Shown here piece by piece: positions 36,243 through 45,927 of a stretch of 50,214 nucleotides of DNA. Position 1 is the stretch's first letter; every line of letters starts with the position of its first letter. A program made the translations under genes and the position numbers. The stretch is from NCBI GenBank assembly GCA_009704505.1, contig WLEB01000005.1, positions 1 to 50,214 of the forward strand, given 5' to 3'. A model generated the notes under the pieces. It saw only the letters and a list, made by a program, of their open reading frames with translations, was not told the origin of the DNA and did not search any database. Origin of the DNA: Actinomycetota bacterium. Its GTDB lineage: Bacteria > Actinomycetota > Actinomycetes > Nanopelagicales > Nanopelagicaceae.

Positions 36243-37315
36243 TTCTTTAGAGCAAATTCTGCTAGCGCAACGATTTTTTCTGCGGCCATTAAATCCTCGC
36301 CAGTTCCAGATACTGAAGATTGAGAAGATTCAAAGATGAGCCCCTCTATGTTTTCCTTTATGTAACTAACAGTAAACTGTTTTTGATCAATTACTCTGGC
36401 TCTTCCTGCATCAACCAAAGAAGTGGCATTGACCATCTGTTCACCGTTTCCTATTGGCAGAGGCACAAAAAGAGCGTAACGCCCAAGAGCTCGAAATTCG
36501 CTACATGTGACCGCACCACTTCGACTAATAACAAGATCTGCGGCCAAATACGCATCTGCCATCTGATCTACGTATGAGACAGCTTGATATCCATGGGATG
36601 AGGCTGGCAACTGGTTAAGGCGTCCGACAGAATGAAGAACTGAATAACCATGTTTCTGAAATTGATCAAGTGAGTTTTCGATGACTGTATTAATTGCTAC
36701 CGAACCTTGAGATCCCCCCATAACAAAAATCAATGGATCCGTAGGTTTGAAACCTAATCTTGTTTTTGCTTGGGTACGGGCCACTGTCCAATCCTTAGTG
36801 GCATCTTCATAGGCAGCAGAGACATCAGATCTGAGTGGGAGTCCGGCCAAAAGCGCGTTTGAAAATCGACCTTTCTCTACAGGATGTGCAACGGCAAGAT
36901 GTGGAGTGAAAACAGCTCCAACTTTGTTTGCCCAACCTGGCTTGGCGTTGGCTTCATGGATGACTATTGGAATCCTTCGAGTTCGCGCAGCAATGTAGGC
37001 AGGAGCACTTACATAACCACCAAAACCAATCAATAAATCAGAGCCTGCAAGAATCTTTCGGCAAGAAACAATTGATGAGACAAGATCAAAAGGTATTTTT
37101 AGCCATGAAAATGAAGGTCGTCTAGCAATTGCAACTTTTGGAATGATTCTTAAGTCAAAGCCTGCTTCTGGAACAATAGTTGTTTCTAAACCCTTAGCTG
37201 TTCCTATGAATAGACAAATATCTAAAGGATGTAGTTTCTTCCACTCACGTGCCACTGCTAAGGCTGGTTGAATGTGCCCAGCTGTGCCTCCACCTGCAAA
37301 AACTACTGTAGCCAT
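36239..37315 (-). CDS. murG: UDP-GlcNAc:lipid I N-acetylglucosaminyltransferase
   Basis: 358 residues, a GT28 glycosyltransferase at the inner membrane face that turns lipid I into lipid II. The two glycine-rich loops are AGGGTAGHIQPALA near residue 8 and MGGSQGSVAIN near 200; VIHEANAKPG and the donor-binding C-terminal segment SRSGAVTCSEFRALGRYALFVPLPIGNGEQ follow. An ACGGGGA site precedes the ATG. It overlaps the end of ftsW by 13 bases. Confidence 0.97.
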   Translation of the reverse strand: MATVVFAGGGTAGHIQPALAVAREWKKLHPLDICLFIGTAKGLETTIVPEAGFDLRIIPKVAIARRPSFSWLKIPFDLVSSIVSCRKILAGSDLLIGFGGYVSAPAYIAARTRRIPIVIHEANAKPGWANKVGAVFTPHLAVAHPVEKGRFSNALLAGLPLRSDVSAAYEDATKDWTVARTQAKTRLGFKPTDPLIFVMGGSQGSVAINTVIENSLDQFQKHGYSVLHSVGRLNQLPASSHGYQAVSYVDQMADAYLAADLVISRSGAVTCSEFRALGRYALFVPLPIGNGEQMVNATSLVDAGRARVIDQKQFTVSYIKENIEGLIFESSQSSVSGTGEDLMAAEKIVALAEFALKK

Positions 37316-38469
37316 CTGTTCCCCGTAGCTTGTAACTCTTTATAAATCGTTGGATCTCGCCGCGCAGCGCCAAGTACAAATCCAATCGCAATAAAGGTAG
37401 CTATCAATGATGAACCACCGTAGGAAAGTAGAGGCAGAGTCACGCCAACTACAGGTAAAACACTTATTGCTGAACCAATATTGAGAACTGTTTGGATTCC
37501 AATCCAACAACCTATCCCAGATGATACGTATCTAACCATTGGATCCTTGGCTCTCATGGCAATTTTAAAAATAGAGAACAGGAGGATGCTCATTAAGAAT
37601 AAGGTTGCCAAGGTTCCAAATAAACCTAGCTCTTCTCCAATGACAGAAAAAATAAAGTCAGTGTGAGCTTCAGGCAGATTTCCCCATTTTTGACGAGAAG
37701 CACCCAATCCGACTCCAAAGAAACCTCCACTTGCTAGCCCTAAAAGGCTATGTGCAGGTTGCCAACCGAAGAGTTTGTATTGATCTTCGGCGAATGGATT
37801 TACAAATGCCATGAACCTTTGAACTCTATAAGGAGATGTCAGAACCAGAATAGCCAGAGCTAAAAAGCCAGCACTTAATACAAATCCAAAGGCACGCAGT
37901 TTTAGACCAGATACCCAAAGAAGGCCCACCAATATGAATCCAAATACTGACGCACTTCCTAAATCATTCCCAATTAAGATTAAAATCATGCATAAGAAAA
38001 ATGCAGGTGCAATTAATACCAATACGTTGGCGTGAATTCGACCCGAAGCTTCCTGCTTTGCCAGAATGTATCCGGCCCATAAAATCATTAAGAATTTAGC
38101 AAACTCACTTGGTTGAATGACAATAAAACCTAAACTCAGCCAGTTTTGATTACCACTTGTTGAGTTACCAAAAATCTGGACAAATATAAGCATGAGTACT
38201 GAAACTAGAACTCCTGAACGAGCAATGATCTTCCAATGGTAAAGCGAGATTCTTGAAAGAACCCAGGCCATAGGAATTGAAAAGACTAGAAAGAGTAACT
38301 GACGAGCTGCCACGGCATAAGTTGAACCTTTAGTTTCTAAAGAGTCGATCGAGGATGCTGAGAAAACCATTATCAGTCCAAGCAGGCTTAACAATAATGT
38401 GCTTCCTGCCAACATGTAGTAAAGGTTTACTGGCTTTGTAAAAAAACTCTCTTTTGTCTTATTTTGCAT
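37303..38469 (-). CDS. ftsW: Septal peptidoglycan polymerase FtsW (SEDS family)
   Basis: 388 residues from the ATG at 38469; the open frame extends 39 codons further but that part lies within murD and has the character of an out-of-frame read. About ten membrane segments are visible. SEDS motifs include NWLSLGFIVIQPSEFAKF, the loop with EAHTDFIFSVIGEELGL and the C-terminal LPLLSYGGSSLIATFIAIG. FtsW polymerises lipid II at the septum together with FtsI, also encoded here. The start overlaps the murD stop by 11 bases. Confidence 0.94.
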   Translation of the reverse strand: MQNKTKESFFTKPVNLYYMLAGSTLLLSLLGLIMVFSASSIDSLETKGSTYAVAARQLLFLVFSIPMAWVLSRISLYHWKIIARSGVLVSVLMLIFVQIFGNSTSGNQNWLSLGFIVIQPSEFAKFLMILWAGYILAKQEASGRIHANVLVLIAPAFFLCMILILIGNDLGSASVFGFILVGLLWVSGLKLRAFGFVLSAGFLALAILVLTSPYRVQRFMAFVNPFAEDQYKLFGWQPAHSLLGLASGGFFGVGLGASRQKWGNLPEAHTDFIFSVIGEELGLFGTLATLFLMSILLFSIFKIAMRAKDPMVRYVSSGIGCWIGIQTVLNIGSAISVLPVVGVTLPLLSYGGSSLIATFIAIGFVLGAARRDPTIYKELQATGNRWLQ

Positions 38470-39838
38470 GTGAGACCAACTTCTTAACCGCAGCCGCAAA
38501 TCGATCTCCACGATCTGCGTAAGAAACAAATTGATCCATCGATGCGCAGGCAGGGGCCAGAAGCACGCTGTCTCCTGCGGTTGCAAAAGTTAATGCTTTA
38601 GTTACTACCTCTTCCATCAATGAGTTATCTGCTTGGCCCTTTACATAGCTGCTAGGTGCTTCAATTTTCTCTCTTGGAACATCTGGAGCAAATTTTTGTA
38701 AGGCGCGCTCAATCAAATCTGAGTCTTCACCAATCAAAATCACGGCCTTAATTCGCTTCTTGCAACGCTGAACTAAACCCTCCATGTCGGCACCTTTTGC
38801 CAAACCACCAGCAATCCAAATAACGGATAAATGAGAGTTTAATGAAGCGATAGCAGCATGTGGGTTGGTTGCCTTGGAATCGTCAATCCAAGATATTGAG
38901 TCATTTTCAAGAATTATCTCTATTCGGTGTTTTCCTGGTCGAAACTCTTGTAATGCCTTTTGAATCACTTTATGTGGAACATCTATTGAAAGAGCCAGAG
39001 TCGCTGCGGCCATAGCATTTGAAACATTATGGGGAATTGTTGGTTTTACATCATTTATCTCACAGATCATCTCTGCTTCCATCGGATCAGAAACGAAGCA
39101 GCGATCAACGATTAATTCTTCTACCACTCCGATTTCACCTGGGGCAGGAGTATTAAGAGTGAAAAAAACTTTGCGTCCCTTCCATGATGCTGAGCGCGAA
39201 ACAACTTCTCCATCATCGGCATTTAGAATTGCGATCTCACTTTTTTCTAGAAGAGATAACTTGGCTTGTGCGTATAAGTCAAAACTAGAGTGCCAATCAA
39301 TATGATCATGTGCGATGTTCAAAATAGCCGAGCTATGAAACTGCGCATTTTTAACCCAATGTAGCTGAAAGCTTGAAAGCTCTAAAACTAAATAATCAAG
39401 TGGATCTGCTTGTTCAACTGCATCTATGACAGTCTCTCCTAAGTTTCCGCAGGCCTTAGCCTTTAACCCAGCTGTCTGTAAAATCTTGGCGACCATCTCG
39501 ACGGCTGTCGTTTTGCCGTTAGTTCCAGTTATCGCCAACCATTTCTGACTGGGTGCAATCTCTAACTTAATCTGCCATGCCAAATCCACTTCATTGAGTA
39601 TTTCTAACCCACTTTTTAAGGCCTTCACTAATAAAGGGTGGTCCAGTCTCCAACCAGGTGAAACAACTACTGCATCAAAATTTTCTAAACTAATCCCATC
39701 GGTTTTGATTCCCTCATCAGAGTAATCATCTGCAATTGTTACTTGGCTTCCATGGGCCTTAAGTGATCGAGCAACTGACTTTCCAGTAACACCGGCTCCT
39801 AGTATTAGGAAATTTCTGTCAGTTAGATTTGAACCCAT
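38459..39838 (-). CDS. murD: UDP-N-acetylmuramoyl-L-alanine--D-glutamate ligase
   Basis: 459 residues from the ATG at 39838, two bases after the mraY stop; an ATG six codons earlier inside mraY is possible. MurD adds D-glutamate. The N-terminal dinucleotide-like fold starts with FLILGAGVTGKSVARSL, the ATP loop is AITGTNGKTTAVEMV, and NIAHDHIDWH, DDSKATNPHAAIASL and LLAPACASMDQFVSYADRGD are MurD hallmarks. It sits between mraY and ftsW in the usual dcw order. Confidence 0.96.
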   Translation of the reverse strand: MGSNLTDRNFLILGAGVTGKSVARSLKAHGSQVTIADDYSDEGIKTDGISLENFDAVVVSPGWRLDHPLLVKALKSGLEILNEVDLAWQIKLEIAPSQKWLAITGTNGKTTAVEMVAKILQTAGLKAKACGNLGETVIDAVEQADPLDYLVLELSSFQLHWVKNAQFHSSAILNIAHDHIDWHSSFDLYAQAKLSLLEKSEIAILNADDGEVVSRSASWKGRKVFFTLNTPAPGEIGVVEELIVDRCFVSDPMEAEMICEINDVKPTIPHNVSNAMAAATLALSIDVPHKVIQKALQEFRPGKHRIEIILENDSISWIDDSKATNPHAAIASLNSHLSVIWIAGGLAKGADMEGLVQRCKKRIKAVILIGEDSDLIERALQKFAPDVPREKIEAPSSYVKGQADNSLMEEVVTKALTFATAGDSVLLAPACASMDQFVSYADRGDRFAAAVKKLVSHAK

Positions 39839-39840
39839 GG

Positions 39841-40899
39841 TTACTTCGCCACCCACTGCGCATAGAAAAGTCCTAGGCCTAGAGCCACTGATAATCCAGA
39901 GATGATCCAGAAGCGAATAACTATTGTTATCTCTTCCCAGCCCTTTAGTTCGAAGTGATGATGCAAAGGCGCCATTCTAAATACTCGTTTGCCGCCACTA
40001 ACTTTAAAATAAAATGTTTGAATCAGGACAGACAAAGTAATGATTACAAATAAGCCACCAAGTGGAATGAGAAGAAGTTGAACTCTCAAAGTTGCTGCAA
40101 AAGCTGCAATCGCACCACCGAGTGCCAAGGAGCCTGTGTCACCCATCATAATTTTTGCTGGAGCCGTATTCCACCAAAGAAAGCCAGTACATGCTCCCGC
40201 AAAAGCTGCAGCTAACACGGCTAAATCCAAAGGATCTCGAACCGCGTAGCAACCAGCTGTAACCTCTGCTCCACAGCTTTGACCAAACTGCCAGACTCCA
40301 ATAAGAACAAAGGCTAGAAAAACCATAATTGCTGCGCCAATTGCTAATCCATCTAAACCATCTGTGAGATTAACGCCATTGCTCGCAGACAGCACCATTA
40401 AAACGATCCAAAGAATCACAACAGTTGTGCCAAGATAAATACTCGTTTCGCGCACCGCTGATAAATACTGTGAAATTGGGGTAAGCGAAAATTCGTTCAT
40501 AAACTGCAAACCAAGATAGGCAAATCCACCAGCAGCAAGGGCTTGGCCCGTTAATTTGTATCGACCTTTAAGGCCTCTTGAGTTTTGCCTAGATACCTTT
40601 AACCAGTCATCGAGAAAGCCAATTACTCCTAAAGAAACAACCAGAGCAATAACTAACAAAGCCGATGCTGTAACTGGCGTCAATGTAACTAAGTGCGAAA
40701 AGAGATATCCAAGTATGGTTGCCAGAATAAAAATTATTCCACCCATAGTTGGTGTTCCATGCTTTATATGATGAGTACTAGGACCATCATCGCGAATTAT
40801 CTGTCCAAATCCTTTTTTCTCTAGGATGCGAATCAAAATACGTGTACCAAAGAGAGCGAAAACTAACGCAAACGCTCCAGAAATAAGAATCTGTCTCAT
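39841..40899 (-). CDS. mraY: Phospho-N-acetylmuramoyl-pentapeptide transferase
   Basis: 352 residues with about ten membrane helices. MraY links the UDP-MurNAc-pentapeptide to undecaprenyl phosphate, making lipid I. Family motifs in order: THHIKHGTPTMGG, LGFLDDWLKV-like segment IGFLDDWLK with the Asp pair, SNGVNLTDGLDGLA, MGDTGSLALGG and MAPLHHHFELKGW. It overlaps murF by four bases (ATGA) and is followed by murD after two bases. Confidence 0.97.
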   Translation of the reverse strand: MRQILISGAFALVFALFGTRILIRILEKKGFGQIIRDDGPSTHHIKHGTPTMGGIIFILATILGYLFSHLVTLTPVTASALLVIALVVSLGVIGFLDDWLKVSRQNSRGLKGRYKLTGQALAAGGFAYLGLQFMNEFSLTPISQYLSAVRETSIYLGTTVVILWIVLMVLSASNGVNLTDGLDGLAIGAAIMVFLAFVLIGVWQFGQSCGAEVTAGCYAVRDPLDLAVLAAAFAGACTGFLWWNTAPAKIMMGDTGSLALGGAIAAFAATLRVQLLLIPLGGLFVIITLSVLIQTFYFKVSGGKRVFRMAPLHHHFELKGWEEITIVIRFWIISGLSVALGLGLFYAQWVAK

Positions 40900-42266
40900 T
40901 TTTCAACTCCGCTCTTATCTAGCCAATCACTTTCAATCTTTTGAGCTAAAACTTCTAGACCTTCTGATCGTGATGCTTTAACCAAAACAACATCTCCGGC
41001 TGAGAAATGTTCCATCAGTAGCGCCGCTTCCTCAATATTTTCAACATGGTGAACGCGCATAGTTCCCGTACTTGCGCCATAATCCGGTTGATTGATTGCA
41101 ACTAAGTGATCGACTCCGATCTCTTGGGCAAGGGTGCCAATTTTCTTGTGGGCAATAGCTGTTGACTCGCCGAGCTCATGCATTTTTCCTAAGAAGGCCC
41201 ATGAGGACCCGCCTCGTTCCTGCGCAAATAACGTTAGTGAACGAAGGGCCGCGGTCATAGATTCAGGATTTGCATTGTAGGCATCATTAATAATCAAGAG
41301 GCCAAAGATGTCATGGAGCTCCATCCGCCATTTACTTTTTATCTCAGCGGTTGAAAGTGAACTCGCAATTAATTCGATTGGTAGCTCCAATGCAGTTCCT
41401 ACTGCTGCAACTGCTAACGCATTTGCAATTTGATGCGCCCCGACAACTCTCATTCCTACGGCATCTCGACCTGAAGGTGTCACAATTTCAAAATGCGGGC
41501 AACCTTCTCGAATTTCTACATCTGCGGCTCGTACTTCTTGATCATTGCCAAAGAAAATAACTCTACCTTTATGAAGCTTTGCCATTTCAGGTGTAAACAA
41601 ATCATAGGTTCCTAGGACTGCAATTGATTTCTCATCAAGGGAGGAAATCAACTCTGACTTTGTTTGTGCAATTGCTTCTACTGATCCAAATTCTCCCAAG
41701 TGAGCCGAACCAACGGTGAGAACAACACCAATATTTGGCTTAGCAATCAGAGATAAACGGGCAATATCGCCTTTGTGGCGCGCGCCCATTTCAAGAATGC
41801 AAAAACGTGTTCTCTCGTCGCACTCAAGCAATGTAATTGGAAGTCCCAAATCATTATTAAATGATCCAAGAGGAGAAACAGTTGGACCAACTGCGCTCAA
41901 CATATGTGCAAGTAAATCCTTAGTGCTTGTTTTACCCTGCGAACCGGTAATTCCTATGACGGTTAAATTCTCCAAACGTGAGCGTACGAATGTTGCTAAC
42001 GTTGACAATGCTTGAACGACATCTTTTACAACTATACAAGGGCCATCAATTCGTCTAGATGTCAGCGAGAAAACTGAGCCGGCGCGATAAGCATCCGCTG
42101 CAAAATCATGTCCATCGAATTGATCACCCTTTAGCGCCAAGAAAATTGATCCTGGGATTGCTTTTCTTGAATCAAAAACAGGGGGTTGTGAAACTAGTAA
42201 ATCCTTGTCGCAATGGATTTCTCCTCCGAGCAAAAGTGCAATCTCGCCAGCTGTTAAGGTAATCAT
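40896..42266 (-). CDS. murF: UDP-MurNAc-tripeptide--D-alanyl-D-alanine ligase
   Basis: 456 residues. MurF adds the D-Ala-D-Ala dipeptide, completing the pentapeptide. The ATP loop reads GITGSQGKTSTKD, and LEMGARHKGDI and INDAYNANPESM are specific to MurF. The domain order (small substrate domain with FDSRKAIPGSIFLALKG, ATPase, Rossmann-like C-terminus) is normal. Start and stop overlap murE and mraY by four bases, so the three are coupled. Confidence 0.97.
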   Translation of the reverse strand: MITLTAGEIALLLGGEIHCDKDLLVSQPPVFDSRKAIPGSIFLALKGDQFDGHDFAADAYRAGSVFSLTSRRIDGPCIVVKDVVQALSTLATFVRSRLENLTVIGITGSQGKTSTKDLLAHMLSAVGPTVSPLGSFNNDLGLPITLLECDERTRFCILEMGARHKGDIARLSLIAKPNIGVVLTVGSAHLGEFGSVEAIAQTKSELISSLDEKSIAVLGTYDLFTPEMAKLHKGRVIFFGNDQEVRAADVEIREGCPHFEIVTPSGRDAVGMRVVGAHQIANALAVAAVGTALELPIELIASSLSTAEIKSKWRMELHDIFGLLIINDAYNANPESMTAALRSLTLFAQERGGSSWAFLGKMHELGESTAIAHKKIGTLAQEIGVDHLVAINQPDYGASTGTMRVHHVENIEEAALLMEHFSAGDVVLVKASRSEGLEVLAQKIESDWLDKSGVEK

Positions 42267-43747
42267 TTTTTATCCTCTATTGCCCGCGCTAACTCAATTC
42301 GATCATCAAATGGAAGTATGACACCGTTAACTTCCTGACCTTTTTCATGGCCCTTACCAAGCACAATGACTAGATCTCCATCTTTAGCTTCATTGACAGC
42401 TGCCTTAATTGCTTGAGTTCTATCTTCAATCACGGCGCTCGGTTCATTTATCTCTAGACCTAAAACCATTTGAATCAAAATCTCCTGCGGCTTTTCACTT
42501 CGCGGATTATCACTTGTAAAGATTGCTACATCGGCGCCTTCTTGCAGCGCCTTGCCCATTAACACTCGCTTTGATGAGTCTCTGTCTCCCCCGCAGCCAA
42601 GTACTGCAATCACGCGACCATCTGTTATCTCACGTGCAGTTTCAAGCACTCGCGAAACTGCATCAGGTGAGTGGGCATAATCGATCATCGCGATAAAACT
42701 CTGACCCAATGCAATCGATTCGAGCCGACCACTGGCCCCAGACAGAGAAGGCAGCAATGCCGAAATATCTAGAGGGTCAATCCCACTCTCTGCCGCAAGT
42801 GCAACTGCCATAAGAAGGTTATCGTAGTTATATCCGCCATGGAGTTGAACTTTTCCTTCAATAAGAATTCCGCCACTGCCACGTATTGCAATATGAGCAC
42901 CAATGTAATCTCGTGAAATCTTGGTGTAATGCCAACTCGCTTTTGTATCAAGTCGCGAAAGAGTCATAGTTGGTAATTCGGTTTGAGCCGCCAGCATTGC
43001 TCCATGTTGGCTGTCTATGTTTATAACTGCAAGATCTGCATACTCATGGGTGAAAAGTTTTGCTTTTTCAGCAAAGTAATTTTCCATATTTTTGTGAAAA
43101 TCTAAGTGATCTTGTGAAAGATTTGTGAATCCGACTACTGCAAAATGGCTGCCTCGTATGCGATCAAGTGCAATAGCGTGACTTGAGACTTCCATAACTA
43201 GATTACGCATATGTCGCTCACGCATTACAGCCGATAGAGCTTGAATTTCACTGCTTTCTGGAGTGGTTCTAACGCTTTTTATTGACTCTGATCCAATCAG
43301 AGTTTCGACTGTTCCGATGAGTCCACTTTCACGGCCCGCTCCAGTCATTATTTGATGGAGCAATGTTGTGACAGTTGTTTTTCCATTTGTCCCTGTTACG
43401 CCAACACTATACAAATCTCTCATTGGCTCGCGATAAAACCATGCACTAATCACACCTGCTGCACGTCGAGGGTTGTTAGAAACTATTACTGGAAGATTTT
43501 TCACCTTTGATGCACCAACACTGTCGGTGAGTACAGCAACGGCCCCCTTAGTAGCTGCATCAGATGAGAAATCCGCTCCATGGAAATTTTCCCCAGGCAA
43601 TGCTATGAAAAGATCTCCCGGCATAATCTCTTTACTTGATTGAGATAAACCATGTACTCCAATAGTGCCATCGCCGACAATCTCTGCATCGATGACAGCG
43701 CGGATAGCCTCAAGGCTTACCTCAAAGGATTCAATTGGCCTGAGCAC
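42263..43747 (-). CDS. murE: UDP-MurNAc-L-Ala-D-Glu--meso-diaminopimelate ligase
   Basis: 494 residues from a GTG at 43747, chosen because AAGG lies 6 bases upstream; an ATG seven codons earlier has no ribosome site. Both starts lie within the end of ftsI. The ATP loop is GVTGTNGKTTVTT (TGTNGKTT at 118-125). The substrate-selecting motif reads DNPR (in TSDNPRSEKPQEI), which in this family marks diaminopimelate, not lysine, as the third residue of the stem peptide. This implies a DAP-type wall. Confidence 0.95.
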   Translation of the reverse strand: MLRPIESFEVSLEAIRAVIDAEIVGDGTIGVHGLSQSSKEIMPGDLFIALPGENFHGADFSSDAATKGAVAVLTDSVGASKVKNLPVIVSNNPRRAAGVISAWFYREPMRDLYSVGVTGTNGKTTVTTLLHQIMTGAGRESGLIGTVETLIGSESIKSVRTTPESSEIQALSAVMRERHMRNLVMEVSSHAIALDRIRGSHFAVVGFTNLSQDHLDFHKNMENYFAEKAKLFTHEYADLAVINIDSQHGAMLAAQTELPTMTLSRLDTKASWHYTKISRDYIGAHIAIRGSGGILIEGKVQLHGGYNYDNLLMAVALAAESGIDPLDISALLPSLSGASGRLESIALGQSFIAMIDYAHSPDAVSRVLETAREITDGRVIAVLGCGGDRDSSKRVLMGKALQEGADVAIFTSDNPRSEKPQEILIQMVLGLEINEPSAVIEDRTQAIKAAVNEAKDGDLVIVLGKGHEKGQEVNGVILPFDDRIELARAIEDKK

Positions 43748-45530
43748 GTAAGACCTTTTTCTGAGCATTCAACTGCGCTTCATTGAGGGCAACTTTTTTT
43801 ACTTTTTCCTGAGTTGGAGCTATTCCTTGTGACTGCAAAACAAATGACATGACCTCTTTGAATACCGGGCCACCTAACGCTCCACCCCAGTGCAATCCTT
43901 TTGGATCTTGAATAGTCACATTAATAACGTAGGCAGGCTTATCTGCTGGCGCAAAACCAATAAATGAGGCTGTATATCCGCGATAGCAACCGCATGTGTC
44001 ATCAATTCGCTGAGCTGTTCCTGTTTTACCTGCCACTCGATACCCAGCAATGGCGGCGGTAGGCGCCGTTCCCTGCGCAGAGACGACGGTTTCCATCATC
44101 ATTCTCATCTGCTTGGCCGTTGTGGCACTGACAACTCGTACTGCCTTTTGTTTCTTAGTTGGAGTGTAATTGCCACTTGAGTCACTTGTACCAGCAATAA
44201 CAGTTGGTGGAACTCTTACTCCATCATTTGCAATCGTTGCAAAAATACTTGTAGCTTGCATTGTGTTAAGTGAATATCCCTGCCCAAAAGCTACTGTAGG
44301 AGCAGTTGTTCCGGACCAATCACTAACTTGCAAAAGTTTTCCTCGTGATTCACCTGGTAATCCCGCCTCAGTTTTGACCCCAACTCCAAATTTAGTTAAG
44401 TAGTCATACAAGCTTTGATTCGAAAGCATCTCACCAATTAGAATTGATCCTGTATTGCTTGAAACCGCCAAAATCCCTGATGTGGTCAACCGTTGAGTTG
44501 GGTGGGGTTCATGATCACTGAAAACTTTATCTGCTCGCTTTAATTTATAAGGAACTGTTAAAACACTCTCTGGAGTGATCTTTTTCTCCTCAATAGCAGC
44601 GGCCAAAGTCATAATTTTTCCAGTTGAACCGGGTTCATAAATGTCTTGAACCGATGGATTTCGCATTGCAACCAGTGAAACTTTTTTAGTGTTATTTGGA
44701 TCAAAAGTAGGAGCAGTTGCGTGTGCCAAAATGTGGCCCGTCTTTGGATCCATTACGATCACTGTTCCACTTAGAGCATTAGATGAGTTAACTGCCTTGG
44801 CAATTGCCTTTGATGCAACCCATTGAATATCTCGATCAACAGTTAGCCGAACTGAGGTCCCAGTTTGAGCGGGAATTATCTCCGACTGCGAACCAGGAAT
44901 CTCGGCTCTGTATCCATCTGCGTATGAATACTTGCCATTTACTCCTGAAATCTTAGAGTTCATACTGGATTCAAGCCCAGTGGCTCCAATGCCTTCGTGA
45001 TTTACAAATCCAACAAGAGAAGCAATCAGATGACCAGATGGATACTCGCGAACATAACTTCGTTCAGGATAAAAACCAATTATTCGCTCTGGGCTCATCG
45101 GTTCATACTGTCCGTTGTATGCAGCGATAGCTTCAGTCAACTTAAGCCACGTAGCCGGCTTTGCATTTCGTGCCACCATGTTCCATTTTCGAGTACCTGT
45201 CACCGCCAGCTCTACTTCAGCCTCTGGCAAACCGAGAATCGGTGCGGCCAACTTTGCAACTTTGGCTGGATTTAATATCTGTGTTTGATCTACGACGATG
45301 CTAATCGCTGCCACGCTTCGGGCAAATGCCACACCATGAATATCAGTGATATCTCCCCTGGGTGCTTGCAGGGTGCTGACCTTTTCCATCTCATCAAAAG
45401 CTTTTAAGCGATACTCGCTGGCTTGAATAGCTTGAATCTGAACTAATCGAACTCCAAACAAAAGAACAATAAACGCAGTCAATAAAACTAATGTTCTAAT
45501 TCTCGAATGAGATAAGTTGAAATTACCCAT
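43731..45530 (-). CDS. ftsI: Septal penicillin-binding protein 3 (FtsI, class B transpeptidase)
   Basis: 599 residues. One N-terminal membrane helix (about 11-32), a pedestal domain with RGDITDIHG near 58-66, and the transpeptidase domain with its three motifs: S302-T-G-K305, S357-S-N359 and K502-T-G-T. It cross-links septal peptidoglycan made by FtsW. A CGCY pair (in DDTCGCYRGY) near the C-terminal domain is a feature I recall in some actinobacterial homologues and may form a disulphide with the help of the DsbA/VKOR system; this is inference. The start overlaps the FtsL-like gene by 8 bases. Confidence 0.96.
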   Translation of the reverse strand: MGNFNLSHSRIRTLVLLTAFIVLLFGVRLVQIQAIQASEYRLKAFDEMEKVSTLQAPRGDITDIHGVAFARSVAAISIVVDQTQILNPAKVAKLAAPILGLPEAEVELAVTGTRKWNMVARNAKPATWLKLTEAIAAYNGQYEPMSPERIIGFYPERSYVREYPSGHLIASLVGFVNHEGIGATGLESSMNSKISGVNGKYSYADGYRAEIPGSQSEIIPAQTGTSVRLTVDRDIQWVASKAIAKAVNSSNALSGTVIVMDPKTGHILAHATAPTFDPNNTKKVSLVAMRNPSVQDIYEPGSTGKIMTLAAAIEEKKITPESVLTVPYKLKRADKVFSDHEPHPTQRLTTSGILAVSSNTGSILIGEMLSNQSLYDYLTKFGVGVKTEAGLPGESRGKLLQVSDWSGTTAPTVAFGQGYSLNTMQATSIFATIANDGVRVPPTVIAGTSDSSGNYTPTKKQKAVRVVSATTAKQMRMMMETVVSAQGTAPTAAIAGYRVAGKTGTAQRIDDTCGCYRGYTASFIGFAPADKPAYVINVTIQDPKGLHWGGALGGPVFKEVMSFVLQSQGIAPTQEKVKKVALNEAQLNAQKKVLRAQAN

Positions 45531-45927
45531 TTTTGATCACGTCTTTTTCAGGACTGGTATTTAAATCTAAAAAGTTTGGAACCTTCGAAGGCTTCATGCC
45601 AAGTTCAGTGGCTTTTCTAGCAAGTGCTTCGGGCGAAGAGATTGCATCTATCTCTCTTGCAATAGCCTCTCTCTGATCGCTGACTAATTTAGCCTCTGCC
45701 TTTAACTCTGAAAGCTTGAAAGCATCTTGTGCTAATAATGTGTTTATTAAAAGCAAAAATAAGAGTCCAATGACGCCAACTATTGAGACAAAAACAGCAA
45801 AGAATTTGCGATCTGCCTGTTTTCCAGCAGTTGGTTCGGGCACAAGTTTGAGTGCAACTTCAGCGGTCTTTTCAGTCAGGATTTTTTTAGAACGGGTAAC
45901 GGCTGGAGCAAGCGAGGTGAGTGCCAT
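45523..45927 (-). CDS. ftsL: FtsL-like septum protein
   Basis: 134 residues. A basic cytoplasmic part (1-40), one membrane helix (about 43-64), then a coiled coil (AQDAFKLSELKAEAKLVSDQREAIAREIDAIS) and a short tail with LARKATELGMKPSKVPNFLDL. This layout and the place between rsmH and ftsI identify an FtsL/DivIC-type protein, though sequence alone is weakly conserved in this family. It would form a complex with FtsQ and a DivIC partner to switch on FtsW-FtsI. The ATG shares one base with the rsmH stop (TAATG). Confidence 0.82.
   Translation of the reverse strand: MALTSLAPAVTRSKKILTEKTAEVALKLVPEPTAGKQADRKFFAVFVSIVGVIGLLFLLLINTLLAQDAFKLSELKAEAKLVSDQREAIAREIDAISSPEALARKATELGMKPSKVPNFLDLNTSPEKDVIKNG

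Noticed and set aside
38470..38586. N-terminal extension of ftsW
   Set aside because: It lies fully inside murD and its residues (Arg, Leu, Trp mix) do not resemble FtsW; the ATG at 38469 fits the family.
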